From Chloroflexi bacterium UBA4733 (GTDB lineage: Bacteria > Chloroflexota > UBA4733): a DNA stretch of 15,024 bases. Under the pieces are notes generated by a model. It ran no database searches. It was not told the DNA's origin and saw nothing but the letters and a program-made list of their open reading frames with translations. The position numbers and the translations under genes are program-made. Positions 1-7,783 of the stretch are shown in pieces. Numbering within the stretch: position 1 is the first letter of the stretch; each line of letters begins with the position of its first letter. Location of the stretch: positions 1 through 15,024 of the forward strand of contig DHIZ01000164.1 in NCBI GenBank assembly GCA_002404055.1, given 5' to 3'.

Positions 1-879
1 AAGGAGGGGCCGTGATCGGGTACCGAAGGAAACGAACTCGTCCTGCCGATGCTCGGCTTCCCGCTGCAGTGTCACGTCCCGAAAGACAAAGAGCCGCCCC
101 AAAAAGGCGCCCTCCGGCGTTCGAACCGGCGAGGATGACAACTGGAGATCACGCTCGCGCGGCCAGGTCTGGCGCAATTCGCGGATACTAGACAGTCCCT
201 GATCGGCGGCAAACAGTTCCAGTGGCGCCGTGCTACCAGCAGCGCCGAACGCCCGGGCGATCTGCTCGCTAATCTCATGGACATGCATGTCGACGAGGTT
301 CGCTTCCTTGACGGCGAAGAAGTTCTCGAAGCGGCGGTTAAGAGCGAGCACCAGTCCCTCGGGCGAGATGAGGATCATCGCCTCGTCGGTGGCATTGAGA
401 ATCGCCTGTGTTCGGTAGCGGGCAGCCTCGGCCTCGCGATATTGGCGCTCCAGCCTCACCTGGGCCCGGCGATGCTCGGTGATGTCGCGAGCGCTGATGA
501 CGATGGCGCGGATAGCAGGGTCATCGAGATGATTGGCGCCCAGGAATTCGAGCACACGCCATGAGCCGTCGCGGTGAGCCACGCGGGCCTCGACGCGCTT
601 CGTGATCTCACCGCGGGCCACACCGGCCAGCGAAGCGCGCACCGCATCCCGATCATCGGGATGCAAGAACGTATGCCCGGATGTACCAATGAGTTCTTCA
701 GGCGCGCGACCCAGCAACATCTGCAAGGCGTCGCTGGCGAAGCGAATGGCGCCATCGGCCTCTGCCACCAGCAGCAGGTCGGAAGCGCAGCGAACGAGGG
801 CGCGAAAGGTTTCCTCACTCTGACCAATGTCGGGATTAACGTCGTCGCGGCGGCCCTGGTGTACCGGCACAGGTCGCAT
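1..879 (-). CDS. PAS-PAS sensor histidine kinase, partial at left edge
   Basis: The reading frame is open from an ATG at 879 to the first base (293 codons), so only the N-terminal sensor part is in the window. A GAAGGGG ribosome site sits 6 bases before the ATG. The protein has two PAS modules: roughly residues 20-140 (with the motifs FASDALQMLLGR and HPDDRDAV, ending in ARDITEHRRAQ) and 155-280 (ILNATDEAMILIS, NRRFENFF, ending in FVFRDVTLQREAE). The second module matches the PAS of the kinase at 5898-7274 closely, including the NRRFE and FRDVT motifs. No membrane segment is visible, so it is probably cytoplasmic. After DEFVS the expected phospho-acceptor motif (SHELRTPL) is not seen; the frame reads FGTRSRPLL up to the edge, so the H-box is either altered or affected by a sequence-end error. 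The PAS-kinase assignment is solid; the kinase core itself is not visible. Confidence 0.85.
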   Translation of the reverse strand, partial: MRPVPVHQGRRDDVNPDIGQSEETFRALVRCASDLLLVAEADGAIRFASDALQMLLGRAPEELIGTSGHTFLHPDDRDAVRASLAGVARGEITKRVEARVAHRDGSWRVLEFLGANHLDDPAIRAIVISARDITEHRRAQVRLERQYREAEAARYRTQAILNATDEAMILISPEGLVLALNRRFENFFAVKEANLVDMHVHEISEQIARAFGAAGSTAPLELFAADQGLSSIRELRQTWPRERDLQLSSSPVRTPEGAFLGRLFVFRDVTLQREAEHRQDEFVSFGTRSRPLL

Positions 880-1104
880 CGCGAACCCCTTCGAGCCATC
901 TGACGCGCGCCGCGACCAAACCAACGCGGGGACGGCCGCGGCGTTCGACGCACGGTCACCGTTCGCAGCGCCGGAACCGCGCGCTTAATGCGGATAATAC
1001 CAGGCGACAACACGGAGTGATTGCTGCCATAGACCATTCGGCCCGCACGGATGACGGCTGGATAGCGTAGACTCAGAGCGTAGGTACGCACCTGGAGGCC
1101 ATGC

Positions 1105-1923
1105 ATGACATTGTGGTTGCTCACAACCTTCCCTGCCCCATTGCTTGCCGTGATGATGCTCAGTGCGTTTATGGCGCTCGGCGTCGCCGGCCTCGTGATC
1201 GTGCGCCGCTTCATCCATATTGAAGACCGTGAGGGACTGCACGAAGTCGCCGGTTTCATCTATGCCACCATTGGTGTCGCCTATGCCGTGCTGATGGCCT
1301 TCGTCGTCCTGGTCGTCTGGGAACAACTCTCGGCAGCCGAAGCGAACGTCCAGGAGGAGGCAGGCATCGTGCGCGCCTTGCATGAAGATGCGCGAGCGTA
1401 TCCAGCACCGGTCGCGCAGCAACTTCGCCTGGAACTGCAAGCCTACACCAGCAGCGTCATTCACGATGAATGGCCCGCGATGGCCTCGGGGCAGTCGAGT
1501 CCCAGGACAGACGCGGCGCTGCGCGCCATAGAAGACACGTTGCTTGCCTTCAAGCCAACCAACATTCAGGAGCAAGTGATTTTCGGGGAGTCGTTCACCC
1601 AGATCAACAGAGTCATTATTGATCGAACACTGCGTCTGCACCAGAGCCAGGCCGCCGTGCCGGACACGCTCTGGCTGGCCCTGATCATCGGCGCCATCGT
1701 CACTATCTCGTTCAGCTACTTCTTTCGGGTCGGCAGCCTCGTTGCCCAGGGCCTCATGACCGCCGCGCTGGCGATCGTGATCGCCTCCGTGCTGTTTGTC
1801 ATCGTGGAGTTCGACCGGCCATTTACCGGCGACATCAGGGTAGAGCCGACCACATTCGAACAGTTGCTGGTAAGCATGCAGGGCGAGGGCATACCCGCCA
1901 GCACCAGCCCGGCCCACTCGTAG
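1105..1923 (+). CDS. DUF4239 (bestrophin-like) membrane protein
   Basis: The protein has 272 residues. Four hydrophobic segments are visible at about 10-33, 48-72, 188-207 and 216-236, with a polar helical section of about 115 residues between the second and third. The FDRPFTGDIRVEP stretch (236-248) after the last membrane segment is the hallmark of the DUF4239 family, whose members are distantly compared with bestrophin channels; the biochemical role is unknown. GGAGG at 1094-1098 lies 6 bases before the ATG at 1105; an ATG at 1101 is in another frame. The gene is divergent from the PAS kinase at 1-879 and ends 40 bases before the ceramidase-like gene, so co-transcription is possible. Family call is firm, function is not. 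Confidence 0.85.
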   Translation: MTLWLLTTFPAPLLAVMMLSAFMALGVAGLVIVRRFIHIEDREGLHEVAGFIYATIGVAYAVLMAFVVLVVWEQLSAAEANVQEEAGIVRALHEDARAYPAPVAQQLRLELQAYTSSVIHDEWPAMASGQSSPRTDAALRAIEDTLLAFKPTNIQEQVIFGESFTQINRVIIDRTLRLHQSQAAVPDTLWLALIIGAIVTISFSYFFRVGSLVAQGLMTAALAIVIASVLFVIVEFDRPFTGDIRVEPTTFEQLLVSMQGEGIPASTSPAHS

Positions 1924-1963
1924 CGGCTTCACGGGTCTGTTGCCATTGGAGAGGAGAAGAATA

Positions 1964-3355
1964 GTGTCTCACAATGCAAGCGCGGTGCTCACGGCCGGCG
2001 TGGCACGGGTCGCCATCACGCCGCCGGTCGGCATCGCCCTGACCGGCTTTGCCGGGCGGCCACCCTCCAACGGCATCCATGACGACCTGCTGGCAACAGC
2101 GCTGGTGTTGGCCGAGCGAACGCCCGGAGGCGATGACCCGGCCAGCCGCGTGGCCCTGGTGACGCTCGACCTCCTCGGCATGTACGGCGAGGAGATTGCC
2201 GCGTCAATCAAGAGCCAGGTGGAGAGCGTGACCGGTATCCCGGCGGCGCGGGTATTCCTCGCCTGCAGCCATACCCACTATGGCCCAGTGGTCTCCGCAG
2301 ACCAGGACATGGAGGGAGGGGCGACCGCGCAGGCCCTCGCCTACCAGGCGGCGCTGCCGCACCACATCGCCGGCGCCGTGGCCATGGCCGACGGGGCGCG
2401 GCGGCCGGTGACGCTGGCGGCGGGGCGCGGCAGCGTCCAGATCGGCATCAACCGACGAGAACGCCGGCCCGACGGGCGCATCGTGCTGGGCCAGAACCCG
2501 CAGGGAACCCTTGACGCTGAGGTTCAGGTCTGGCGTCTCGATGCGGCGGACGGCGATCCCGTTGAACCAGGTGCGCCGCTTGGCTGGCTGCGGCGCGCCA
2601 CCGAGCCGGTGGCAGTGTTGCTCAACTACGCCTGCCACCCCGTCTCGCTGGGCGGTCAAACTCGTCAGATCACGGCCGACTTCCCCGGCGTTGCTCGCAC
2701 CGTCGTCGAGCGCCTCGTAGGCGGCACGGGTATCTATCTGCAAGGGGCCTGCGGCAACATCAATCCGAGCTTGATGGGAGCAGATTGGACGCACCCGCTC
2801 CGGCTCGGCCACGTGCTGGGGGCAGAAGCCGCCCGCGTCGCCTTGCTGGCGCAACCCATCGCCGGCACACCACTGCGCGTCGCCCGCGAGACCGTCGCCT
2901 TCCCTGGTCTCCTCCCGCCGTCACTGGAAGCGGGGCGGGAGCGAGTAGCAACGCTGATAGCCGAGCAGGAACGCCTGGCGGCGCAGGAGGGGAACACCGG
3001 CGCGCGGTGGTGGAATCAGCGCGGCCTGGCCCAGGCCCGCCGGGCGCTGACGGCACTGGAAGGTGGTGAGCCGCTGCTGCTGCACGGCGACCTGTCGGTA
3101 CTGCGGCTCGGTGACGCTGCGTTGGCCTGCAACCCGAGCGAGCTGTTCTGTGAGATCGGTCTCGGCATCAAACAGGCGTCGCCCTTCCCCTGGACCGCCG
3201 TTGCCGGCTATACCGACGGGGCGCTGTGGTACGTCCCCACGCGAGCAGCCTATCCCGAAGGCGGCTACGAAGTGGATCGCGCCTGCCGCGTCGCCCCTGA
3301 AGCCGGTGAACTCCTGCAAGAAGTCACGCTTCGCCTGCTACACTCGCTCCGCTAG
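1964..3355 (+). CDS. Neutral/alkaline ceramidase-like hydrolase
   Basis: I start this gene at GTG 1964 (463 residues), because a GAGAGGAGAAG ribosome site lies just upstream; the frame is also open to a TTG at 1940, which has no comparable site. The motifs match the N-terminal catalytic domain of the neutral/alkaline non-lysosomal ceramidase family: HDDL near residue 39, CSHTHYGP at 101-108 (in bacterial ceramidase the equivalent His-rich loop holds a zinc ligand), NYACHPVSLGG near 221-231, DFPG at 239-242 and QGACGNINP near 260. True ceramidases are about 650 residues; this one lacks the extra C-terminal domain and shows no signal peptide, so a ceramide substrate is doubtful and a cytoplasmic amidase is as likely. 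It is followed 53 bases later by an enolase-superfamily gene, which suggests a shared catabolic operon. Fold assignment is firm, substrate unknown. Confidence 0.85.
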   Translation: MSHNASAVLTAGVARVAITPPVGIALTGFAGRPPSNGIHDDLLATALVLAERTPGGDDPASRVALVTLDLLGMYGEEIAASIKSQVESVTGIPAARVFLACSHTHYGPVVSADQDMEGGATAQALAYQAALPHHIAGAVAMADGARRPVTLAAGRGSVQIGINRRERRPDGRIVLGQNPQGTLDAEVQVWRLDAADGDPVEPGAPLGWLRRATEPVAVLLNYACHPVSLGGQTRQITADFPGVARTVVERLVGGTGIYLQGACGNINPSLMGADWTHPLRLGHVLGAEAARVALLAQPIAGTPLRVARETVAFPGLLPPSLEAGRERVATLIAEQERLAAQEGNTGARWWNQRGLAQARRALTALEGGEPLLLHGDLSVLRLGDAALACNPSELFCEIGLGIKQASPFPWTAVAGYTDGALWYVPTRAAYPEGGYEVDRACRVAPEAGELLQEVTLRLLHSLR

Positions 3356-3408
3356 CGCTTCAGCACGGACGACGACGACCATCATCCGGTGGAGACAGGG
3401 GGGATATC

Positions 3409-4566
3409 GTGAACATCGTCGACATTGACGTCATTCCTTTCCGAACAGCCGCAGATCGCTTCCAACACGGGGTATTGCGTCCCCAGACGCCGATCGTTCA
3501 GACCCTCACGCGCATCAGCACCGATGACGGCACGGTGGGCTACTGCCTGGGCGGGCAGGGGCACGGCGATCAGGATGGACTGACGCCGGCTTCCCGAAGT
3601 CAATTGGTGGGGCGCATGAAGCCGCTGCTGGTCGGGCACAATCCCTTCGACCGGGAGAAGTTCTGGCAGTGGATGTGGGCGGCCAAGATGCCGGAAAACT
3701 TCATGGGCGTCGTCGACATGGCGCTTTGGGACCTGCTCGGTCGCGTGACCAATCTGCCGGTGTATCAGCTCCTGGGCGGTTGCCGGGATCGGGTCAAAGC
3801 CTATGCCAGCACCTACCCGAACATTGGCACGCCCGACGACTACGCTGAACACGCCGTGGCCTGCCAACGGGCCGGCTATCGGGCCTACAAGATCCACCCC
3901 TACTACTATTGGGACCCGGCAACGCGCCAGGATGTGCCGGGCCGGCCCTCGCACATCCGCTGGGACCTGGAAGCCTGCCGGGCGGTGCGCGCTGCCGTGG
4001 GCGACGAGATGGCGCTCATGTACGATCCCTGGGGCACCTATCACACCTTTGAGGAAGCCCTGTTCGTCGGGCGCGAGCTGGAACGGCTGAACTTCGTCTG
4101 GTTTGAGCACCCCATGCCCGAACACCGGGTCCAGCCCTACATCCGACTCTGCCGGGAGTTGAGTATCCCGATCTGCTCGCCGGAGATCATTGACGGCAGC
4201 GTCTTCACGCGCGCCGACTGGATTCAGCGCGAGGCCTCCGACATCAGCCGGATCGACGTGCTGCGCGGCGGCATCACGGCGGCCCGCAAGACGGTCGCTG
4301 TCTGCGAAGCCTACGGCGTCAAGTGCGAGATGCACATGAGTGGCTTCGGCAACCTGCAAGTGCTTGGCGCCAGCAGCGAAGACACCTGCGAATACTACGA
4401 GCGCGGCCTGCTGGCCCCCGACGTCGACTACGACGCCTCCTATCCCTACCTTTTGGAGCCGTGCGATCCCCTTGATGCCCACGGCAATGTGCGGGTACCG
4501 CAAGGACCGGGGCTGGGCTACGTTCTTGATTGGGACTACATCAACGCCAACAGGATCGAGGGCTAA
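3409..4566 (+). CDS. Mandelate racemase/muconate lactonizing family enzyme (probable acid-sugar dehydratase)
   Basis: The protein has 385 residues, the usual length for the enolase superfamily. The visible active-site pattern is that of the mandelate racemase subgroup: K161-x-H163 (YKIHPY) at the end of the second barrel strand, metal ligands D206 (MYDPWG), E233 (WFEHPMPE) and E259 (SPEII), and the D283 (RIDV)/H309 (EMHMSG) dyad. Members of this subgroup remove a proton next to a carboxylate; most operon-encoded ones dehydrate acid sugars to 2-keto-3-deoxy acids. The GTG start at 3409 has AGGGGGG just upstream. The stop is 3 bases from the next gene, an aldolase-fold protein, which fits a dehydratase-then-aldolase pathway (inference). 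Substrate cannot be read from the sequence. Confidence 0.92.
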   Translation: MNIVDIDVIPFRTAADRFQHGVLRPQTPIVQTLTRISTDDGTVGYCLGGQGHGDQDGLTPASRSQLVGRMKPLLVGHNPFDREKFWQWMWAAKMPENFMGVVDMALWDLLGRVTNLPVYQLLGGCRDRVKAYASTYPNIGTPDDYAEHAVACQRAGYRAYKIHPYYYWDPATRQDVPGRPSHIRWDLEACRAVRAAVGDEMALMYDPWGTYHTFEEALFVGRELERLNFVWFEHPMPEHRVQPYIRLCRELSIPICSPEIIDGSVFTRADWIQREASDISRIDVLRGGITAARKTVAVCEAYGVKCEMHMSGFGNLQVLGASSEDTCEYYERGLLAPDVDYDASYPYLLEPCDPLDAHGNVRVPQGPGLGYVLDWDYINANRIEG

Positions 4567-4569
4567 CCA

Positions 4570-5484
4570 ATGGCGACCACAAGTCCAATGACCGGCGTCT
4601 TCCCGATCCTGGTCACGCCCTTCGACGAACAGTCGCGCCCGGATGAGGAGAGCCTGCGCCGCCTGGTGGAGTTCAACATCGCGGCCGGCGTCCACGGTCT
4701 GGGACTGGCCCTGGGCAGCGAGGTCTATAAGCTCTCCGAGGCGGAACGGGGACAGGTGACCCGCATCATCGTCGACCAGGCGCGAGGCCGCGTACACGTC
4801 GTCATCAACACCGGTGCTGCGGCGACCGACCTGGCCGTGCTGTACAGTAAGGAGGCCGAGGAGCAGGGAGCGGATGCCGTCATGGTGTTGCCGCCCACCT
4901 TCGCCCCGGCCAGCGCCGAAGAGACGCGGGACTACTTCCGGGCGGTGTCGGCGGCCGTTCATGTGCCGATATTCCTGCAAGATACCTCCAGCGGGCCGGT
5001 ATCCGCGAGTCTGGCCCGGCAACTGGCCGAGGAGTGCGAGCACATTCGCTACACCAAGGTGGAAAGCGCGCCGGCTCCGCTGAAGGTGGCCGAGGCGGTG
5101 CGCCTGGCCGGCGACAAGCTCACCGTCTTCGGTGGCGCCGGTGGCAACTATCTGCTGGAAGAGCTGCGTCGTGGCTCTCGCGGCACGATGCCGGGCTGCA
5201 GCCAACCGGAAGCCTTCGTGGAAATCTGGAACCTGTACCACGCCGGTGATCTGCCGGCGGCTCGGGCCGTGTTCGAGCACACGATCGTCCCCGTCAACCG
5301 GTTGGCGGGCCTGGGCTGGGGTGCATTCTATTCAGTCCACAAGGAGCTGCTCCGCCAGCGCGGCGTCATCCGCACCGCCATTGTGCGGAGGCCAACCGGC
5401 GGCACGCTGGACGCGGCGGGATGGCAGGAATTGCAAGAAGTCATCGACGGGTTATTGGAATCATCCCAAAAATCGAACAGCTAG
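4570..5484 (+). CDS. Dihydrodipicolinate synthase family aldolase/lyase, non-lysine-pathway type
   Basis: This is a 304-residue class I aldolase-fold protein (TIM barrel). The Schiff-base lysine is K163 in YTKVE. Two signatures of true DapA are absent: the GTTGE loop reads GLALGSE (45-51), and the catalytic tyrosine motif (Y-N) at the end of strand five reads LQDTSSG (136-142). It is therefore unlikely to make dihydrodipicolinate; related proteins act on 2-keto acids (keto-deoxy sugar acids and similar). It starts 3 bases after the preceding dehydratase-like gene stops and was probably translated from the same message, so I infer that it acts on that enzyme's product. A candidate terminator lies about 30 bases after the stop. 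Confidence 0.9.
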   Translation: MATTSPMTGVFPILVTPFDEQSRPDEESLRRLVEFNIAAGVHGLGLALGSEVYKLSEAERGQVTRIIVDQARGRVHVVINTGAAATDLAVLYSKEAEEQGADAVMVLPPTFAPASAEETRDYFRAVSAAVHVPIFLQDTSSGPVSASLARQLAEECEHIRYTKVESAPAPLKVAEAVRLAGDKLTVFGGAGGNYLLEELRRGSRGTMPGCSQPEAFVEIWNLYHAGDLPAARAVFEHTIVPVNRLAGLGWGAFYSVHKELLRQRGVIRTAIVRRPTGGTLDAAGWQELQEVIDGLLESSQKSNS

Positions 5485-5515
5485 AACCGCTCAAGATCAG
5501 GGTCTAACCCGATTC

Positions 5516-5542
5516 TGCCGTCGCGCACCCGCGGCATCTTTT
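5516..5542 (+). terminator. Candidate Rho-independent terminator of the ceramidase/enolase/aldolase operon
   Basis: TGCCG (5516-5520) and CGGCA (5532-5536) can pair around an 11-base loop that allows inner C-G pairs, followed directly by TCTTTT (5537-5542). It lies 32 bases after the aldolase stop. The stem is short, so this is only a candidate. Confidence 0.4.
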
Positions 5543-5634
5543 GAGCGCCGGTGACTGCCTGGGCTTCGGTCCGCCATCCGAAGTGACCCTTGCCAACGAA
5601 ACCACCGCGTCCTGCGCGTACCTCATCGTCCTGA

Positions 5635-5829
5635 CTCGGGGCTAGCCGTCATGGCGGAGATCACAATCGCACCCTTGACCACCTCACCGCAGCCGAGGGC
5701 GGCGCATACACGCTGTATGAGAAGCTGGGGTTCCAGTTGGCCGGAGTGATTCCGGACTATGCGTTAAAGCCGCACGGAGGGCTGACGGGGACCATGATCT
5801 ATTGGAAACGGCTCGGAGGGGAACCCTGA
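5635..5829 (+). pseudogene. GNAT N-acetyltransferase, C-terminal remnant
   Basis: The frame after a stop at 5632-5634 encodes 64 residues ending at TGA 5827-5829. It contains LYEKLGFQLAGVIPDYAL followed by GTMIYWKRL, the typical last two strands and acetyl-CoA-side helix of GNAT acetyltransferases, with the family's LY-x-K-x-GF and G-x-IP-x-YA signature. The N-terminal two thirds, including most of the acetyl-CoA loop, is missing and no start with a ribosome site is present, so it is a decayed fragment. The preceding 150 bases show no recognisable continuation in any frame. Confidence 0.65.
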
Positions 5830-5830
5830 C

Positions 5831-5876
5831 GAGGCTTTGCCTCAGACCGACGACCGCCTCAGCCCCGCGCGCGGGG
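5831..5876. repeat. Paired palindromes in the convergent gap
   Basis: GAGGC-TTT-GCCTC (5831-5843) and the perfect palindrome CCCCGCGCGCGGGG (5863-5876) lie between the GNAT remnant (plus) and the sensor kinase (minus) that converge here. They could stop or stabilise transcripts from either side; no long T tract follows either one. Confidence 0.4.
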
Positions 5877-5897
5877 AGCCGCTGGAATGGAGATCGC

Positions 5898-7274
5898 TCA
5901 CGCTGCTCCCCCGTCGCCGGTGGCAACTCCCGACCGGACCAATGGCAAGCGAACGCTGAAGGTGGACCCTATCCCTGGCGTGCTCGCAACGCTGATCTCC
6001 CCGCCGTGGAGCGTCACCAGCTTCTTGGTAATCACCAGGCCCAACCCCGTACCGCCGACCTCCAGCGCCGCCGGGTTCTTGGCGCGGTAGAACCGCGTGA
6101 AGAGCCGCTCTTGTTCGCTTATCGTCATGCCGATCCCGGTGTCCCGTACCTCGATGCGCACACGATCGTCTTCCATTGCTGCCGTGATGTAGATGCCACC
6201 GCCGTCGGGGGTGTACTTGTGGGCGTTCGAGAGCAAGTTGGTGAGGACCTGGAGCAGCCGACGGGTGTCGCCGCTCACCGTCGGCAGGTCGGGTGGCACG
6301 TTCATCTCCAGATGCTGGCGCTTGCCTTCTATCTGGAGGCGCAAAGACTGCACCGCCTGCGCGATTACGGCGGCCAGGTCCACCGACGTGTGCTGGAGCG
6401 CGATCCCGTCCCCTTCCAGTTGGGACAGGTCCAGCAAGTCGTTCACGATGGCGATCAATCGCTCCGTGTTCTGGGCAACGACGTCCAGGAACTCGCGCTG
6501 CTCCACCGGGACTTCGCCCGCGTCGCCATTGAGGACGAGGTCGAGGTAGCCCTTGATGGACGTGAGGGGCGTCCGCAGTTCGTGCGACACCACGGAGATG
6601 AACTCGTCCTTCGCTCGGTCAGCAGCGCGTTCCCGAGTCACATCACGGAAGGCATAGAGCCGGCCCATGGTTGTTCCGTCCGCTCCGGGCAGCGGGGCGA
6701 CGTAGACGTCGAGATCACGTCGTTCGGGCCACTTCTGGGTGACGGTGGTGCGGTAATGGTGCACCGCAGTTCGCGTTTCCCCAGCAACCAGGGCGCGGAA
6801 GGTCTCGGTATCGGCGAAGAAGGACTCCGCCCGGGCGTGCAGTACGTCAATGTCACGGCCCAGGAACTCGAGTGCCGAGACGCCGAAGAGGGTTTCGAAG
6901 CGCCGATTGGTCGTATGGAGACAGTGGTCGCTGCCAACGAGCAGGATCGCCTCATTGGTCGCATCGAGGATGGCGCGCATCTCGCCGTTGGCATTTTCAG
7001 CCGTGCGAATCTGCCGCTGGAGCTCCCGCCAGCGCCGGTAGGCGAAGGCAGCGAAGGCAAGCCCAGCGATGACTGGCACAAAGAGGAACTCCTTGAGACC
7101 CTTGTTGGCGTTGGCCTGAGACCAGACGGCCAGGTGATCGAAGGCGCCGAAGCGAAAAGAGACGACGCAGGTCAGCGCTGAGATGACGACGATGGCGAGT
7201 AGATCGCGGCGGGCGGTATCGGAGAAGCGCTGTGCATCGGTCGTCCGTGCGTGCGGTAGCCGTGTCGCGGCCAT
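5898..7274 (-). CDS. Membrane PAS sensor histidine kinase
   Basis: The protein has 458 residues and is complete. Two hydrophobic segments at about 24-43 and 62-79 anchor it with a very short outer loop, so sensing is probably through the single PAS domain (about 95-215; NRRFETLF, FRDVTRER). The kinase core has every motif: H231 in SHELRTPL (phospho-acceptor), N-box NLLSNAHKYT (346-355), G1 DTGIGM (378-383), F-box LFTRFYR and G2 GGTGLGL (407-413). No receiver domain or response-regulator gene is adjacent, so the partner is elsewhere. The ATG at 7274 has AAGGGAGA upstream. The PAS plus linker is clearly related to the partial kinase at 1-879, which points to duplication. An inverted repeat lies 37 bases upstream of the start. 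Confidence 0.95.
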   Translation of the reverse strand: MAATRLPHARTTDAQRFSDTARRDLLAIVVISALTCVVSFRFGAFDHLAVWSQANANKGLKEFLFVPVIAGLAFAAFAYRRWRELQRQIRTAENANGEMRAILDATNEAILLVGSDHCLHTTNRRFETLFGVSALEFLGRDIDVLHARAESFFADTETFRALVAGETRTAVHHYRTTVTQKWPERRDLDVYVAPLPGADGTTMGRLYAFRDVTRERAADRAKDEFISVVSHELRTPLTSIKGYLDLVLNGDAGEVPVEQREFLDVVAQNTERLIAIVNDLLDLSQLEGDGIALQHTSVDLAAVIAQAVQSLRLQIEGKRQHLEMNVPPDLPTVSGDTRRLLQVLTNLLSNAHKYTPDGGGIYITAAMEDDRVRIEVRDTGIGMTISEQERLFTRFYRAKNPAALEVGGTGLGLVITKKLVTLHGGEISVASTPGIGSTFSVRLPLVRSGVATGDGGAA

Positions 7275-7310
7275 CCCAGCGTCTCCCTTGCCAGCACGCT
7301 ACAGGTGCGC

Positions 7311-7327
7311 TGCCACGCGGCGTGGCA
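7311..7327. repeat. Perfect inverted repeat upstream of the sensor kinase, possible operator
   Basis: TGCCACGC-G-GCGTGGCA has 8-base arms around one base and lies 37-53 bases before the kinase start. The compact symmetry suits a dimeric regulator; it could also be a transcript hairpin. No convincing promoter can be placed next to it. Confidence 0.35.
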
Positions 7328-7390
7328 CGACGTCCGCCATAGTGTACGCCGCAGTCGCGCCCCGGCAGGGAAGCCGGCTGGCAGGTAGTG

Positions 7391-7471
7391 TTACTTTCCC
7401 TCTGGTAGCGTTCGCACATTTGCCAGAATTGTCGCACCGTGTTTGGTCAAGAGCACGGTGTAGCGATGCAT
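7391..7471 (-). pseudogene. HicB-like antitoxin, truncated after 26 residues
   Basis: The ATG at 7469-7471 has a perfect AGGAGG (7479-7484) 7 bases upstream. The peptide begins MHRYTVLLTK and continues LANVRTLPEGK before TAA (7391-7393). The YTVLL opening followed by a strand and V-x-x-LP-G resembles the first strands of HicB antitoxins (usually 70 or more residues with a partial RNase H fold). It follows a hicA-like C-terminus in the usual hicA-hicB order, which supports the call. It lacks nearly all of the fold, so it is most likely a remnant; a short functional peptide cannot be excluded. Confidence 0.5.
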
Positions 7472-7482
7472 CAAGTGACCTC

Positions 7483-7551
7483 CTACCGAAGCGCGTTGAA
7501 GTGATCGACGGTCAAGCCAGCGGCATCAAGGATAGAGCCGAGTGTACCGAG
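7483..7551 (-). pseudogene. HicA toxin, C-terminal fragment
   Basis: The frame ending at TAG (7483-7485) reads GTLGSILDAAGLTVDHF and four more residues. This matches the conserved end of HicA mRNA interferases (G-T-L-x-SIL-x-x-AGL-T/S-V-x-x-F). The catalytic histidine and the double-stranded-RNA-binding-like fold are missing: upstream the similarity stops at about 7551, exactly where a tRNA-Lys-like 3' end begins. The HicB-like start follows 11 bases after this stop, as in intact hicAB operons. Confidence 0.6.
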
Positions 7552-7553
7552 AG

Positions 7554-7595
7554 TGAGGGCACAGGGACTCGAACTCTGGACACGCTGATTAAAAG
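7554..7595 (-). other. tRNA-Lys(UUU) 3' portion, putative attachment site of an integrated element
   Basis: Read on the minus strand, CTTTTAA (7595-7589) is a lysine anticodon loop with anticodon TTT, followed by TCAGC (3' anticodon stem), a variable region, a T-arm CAGAG-TTCGAGT-CCCTG (one mispair) and an acceptor strand ending in A at 7554; CCA is not encoded. The 5' side does not complete a tRNA: the preceding bases GCTAC give two mismatches with TCAGC, and no D-arm or matching 5' acceptor is present. A match limited to anticodon loop through 3' end is the usual attachment core of tyrosine-recombinase elements. In this orientation the flanking chromosome lies to the left and the element to the right. 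Confidence 0.55.
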
Positions 7596-7783
7596 GTAGC
7601 CCGCTCTAAACGCTGTGGCCTCCCCCTGGGGCAAGCGTCCATTTCCTGTCCAGTTAGCGTGTCTATCTTCACATTCTGATTGCGCTGCATTCGGTCACGG
7701 GAAACGACAGGAGTTCGTCTCGGCCTGCCCGTCCCAATTGCCAACAAGGCCCTTCTACCAAGTACCTGGTGCGGCATGATCCT

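Noticed and set aside
456..1259. A 267-codon minus-strand frame over the PAS kinase region
   Set aside because: The true frame, with clear PAS motifs, starts at 879 and runs to base 1; this one is a shifted reading of it plus the antisense of the DUF4239 gene.
3382..5280. A 632-codon minus-strand open frame
   Set aside because: It lies opposite two well-supported enzymes, is rich in His, Arg and Asp and shows no domain; it is the usual antisense shadow of GC-rich coding sequence.
5802..7181. A 459-codon plus-strand open frame
   Set aside because: It is the shadow of the sensor kinase on the other strand and has no recognisable motif.
7554..7625. A complete tRNA-Lys gene
   Set aside because: The D-arm and 5' acceptor strand are missing and the anticodon stem has two mismatches, so only the 3' part is tRNA-like.
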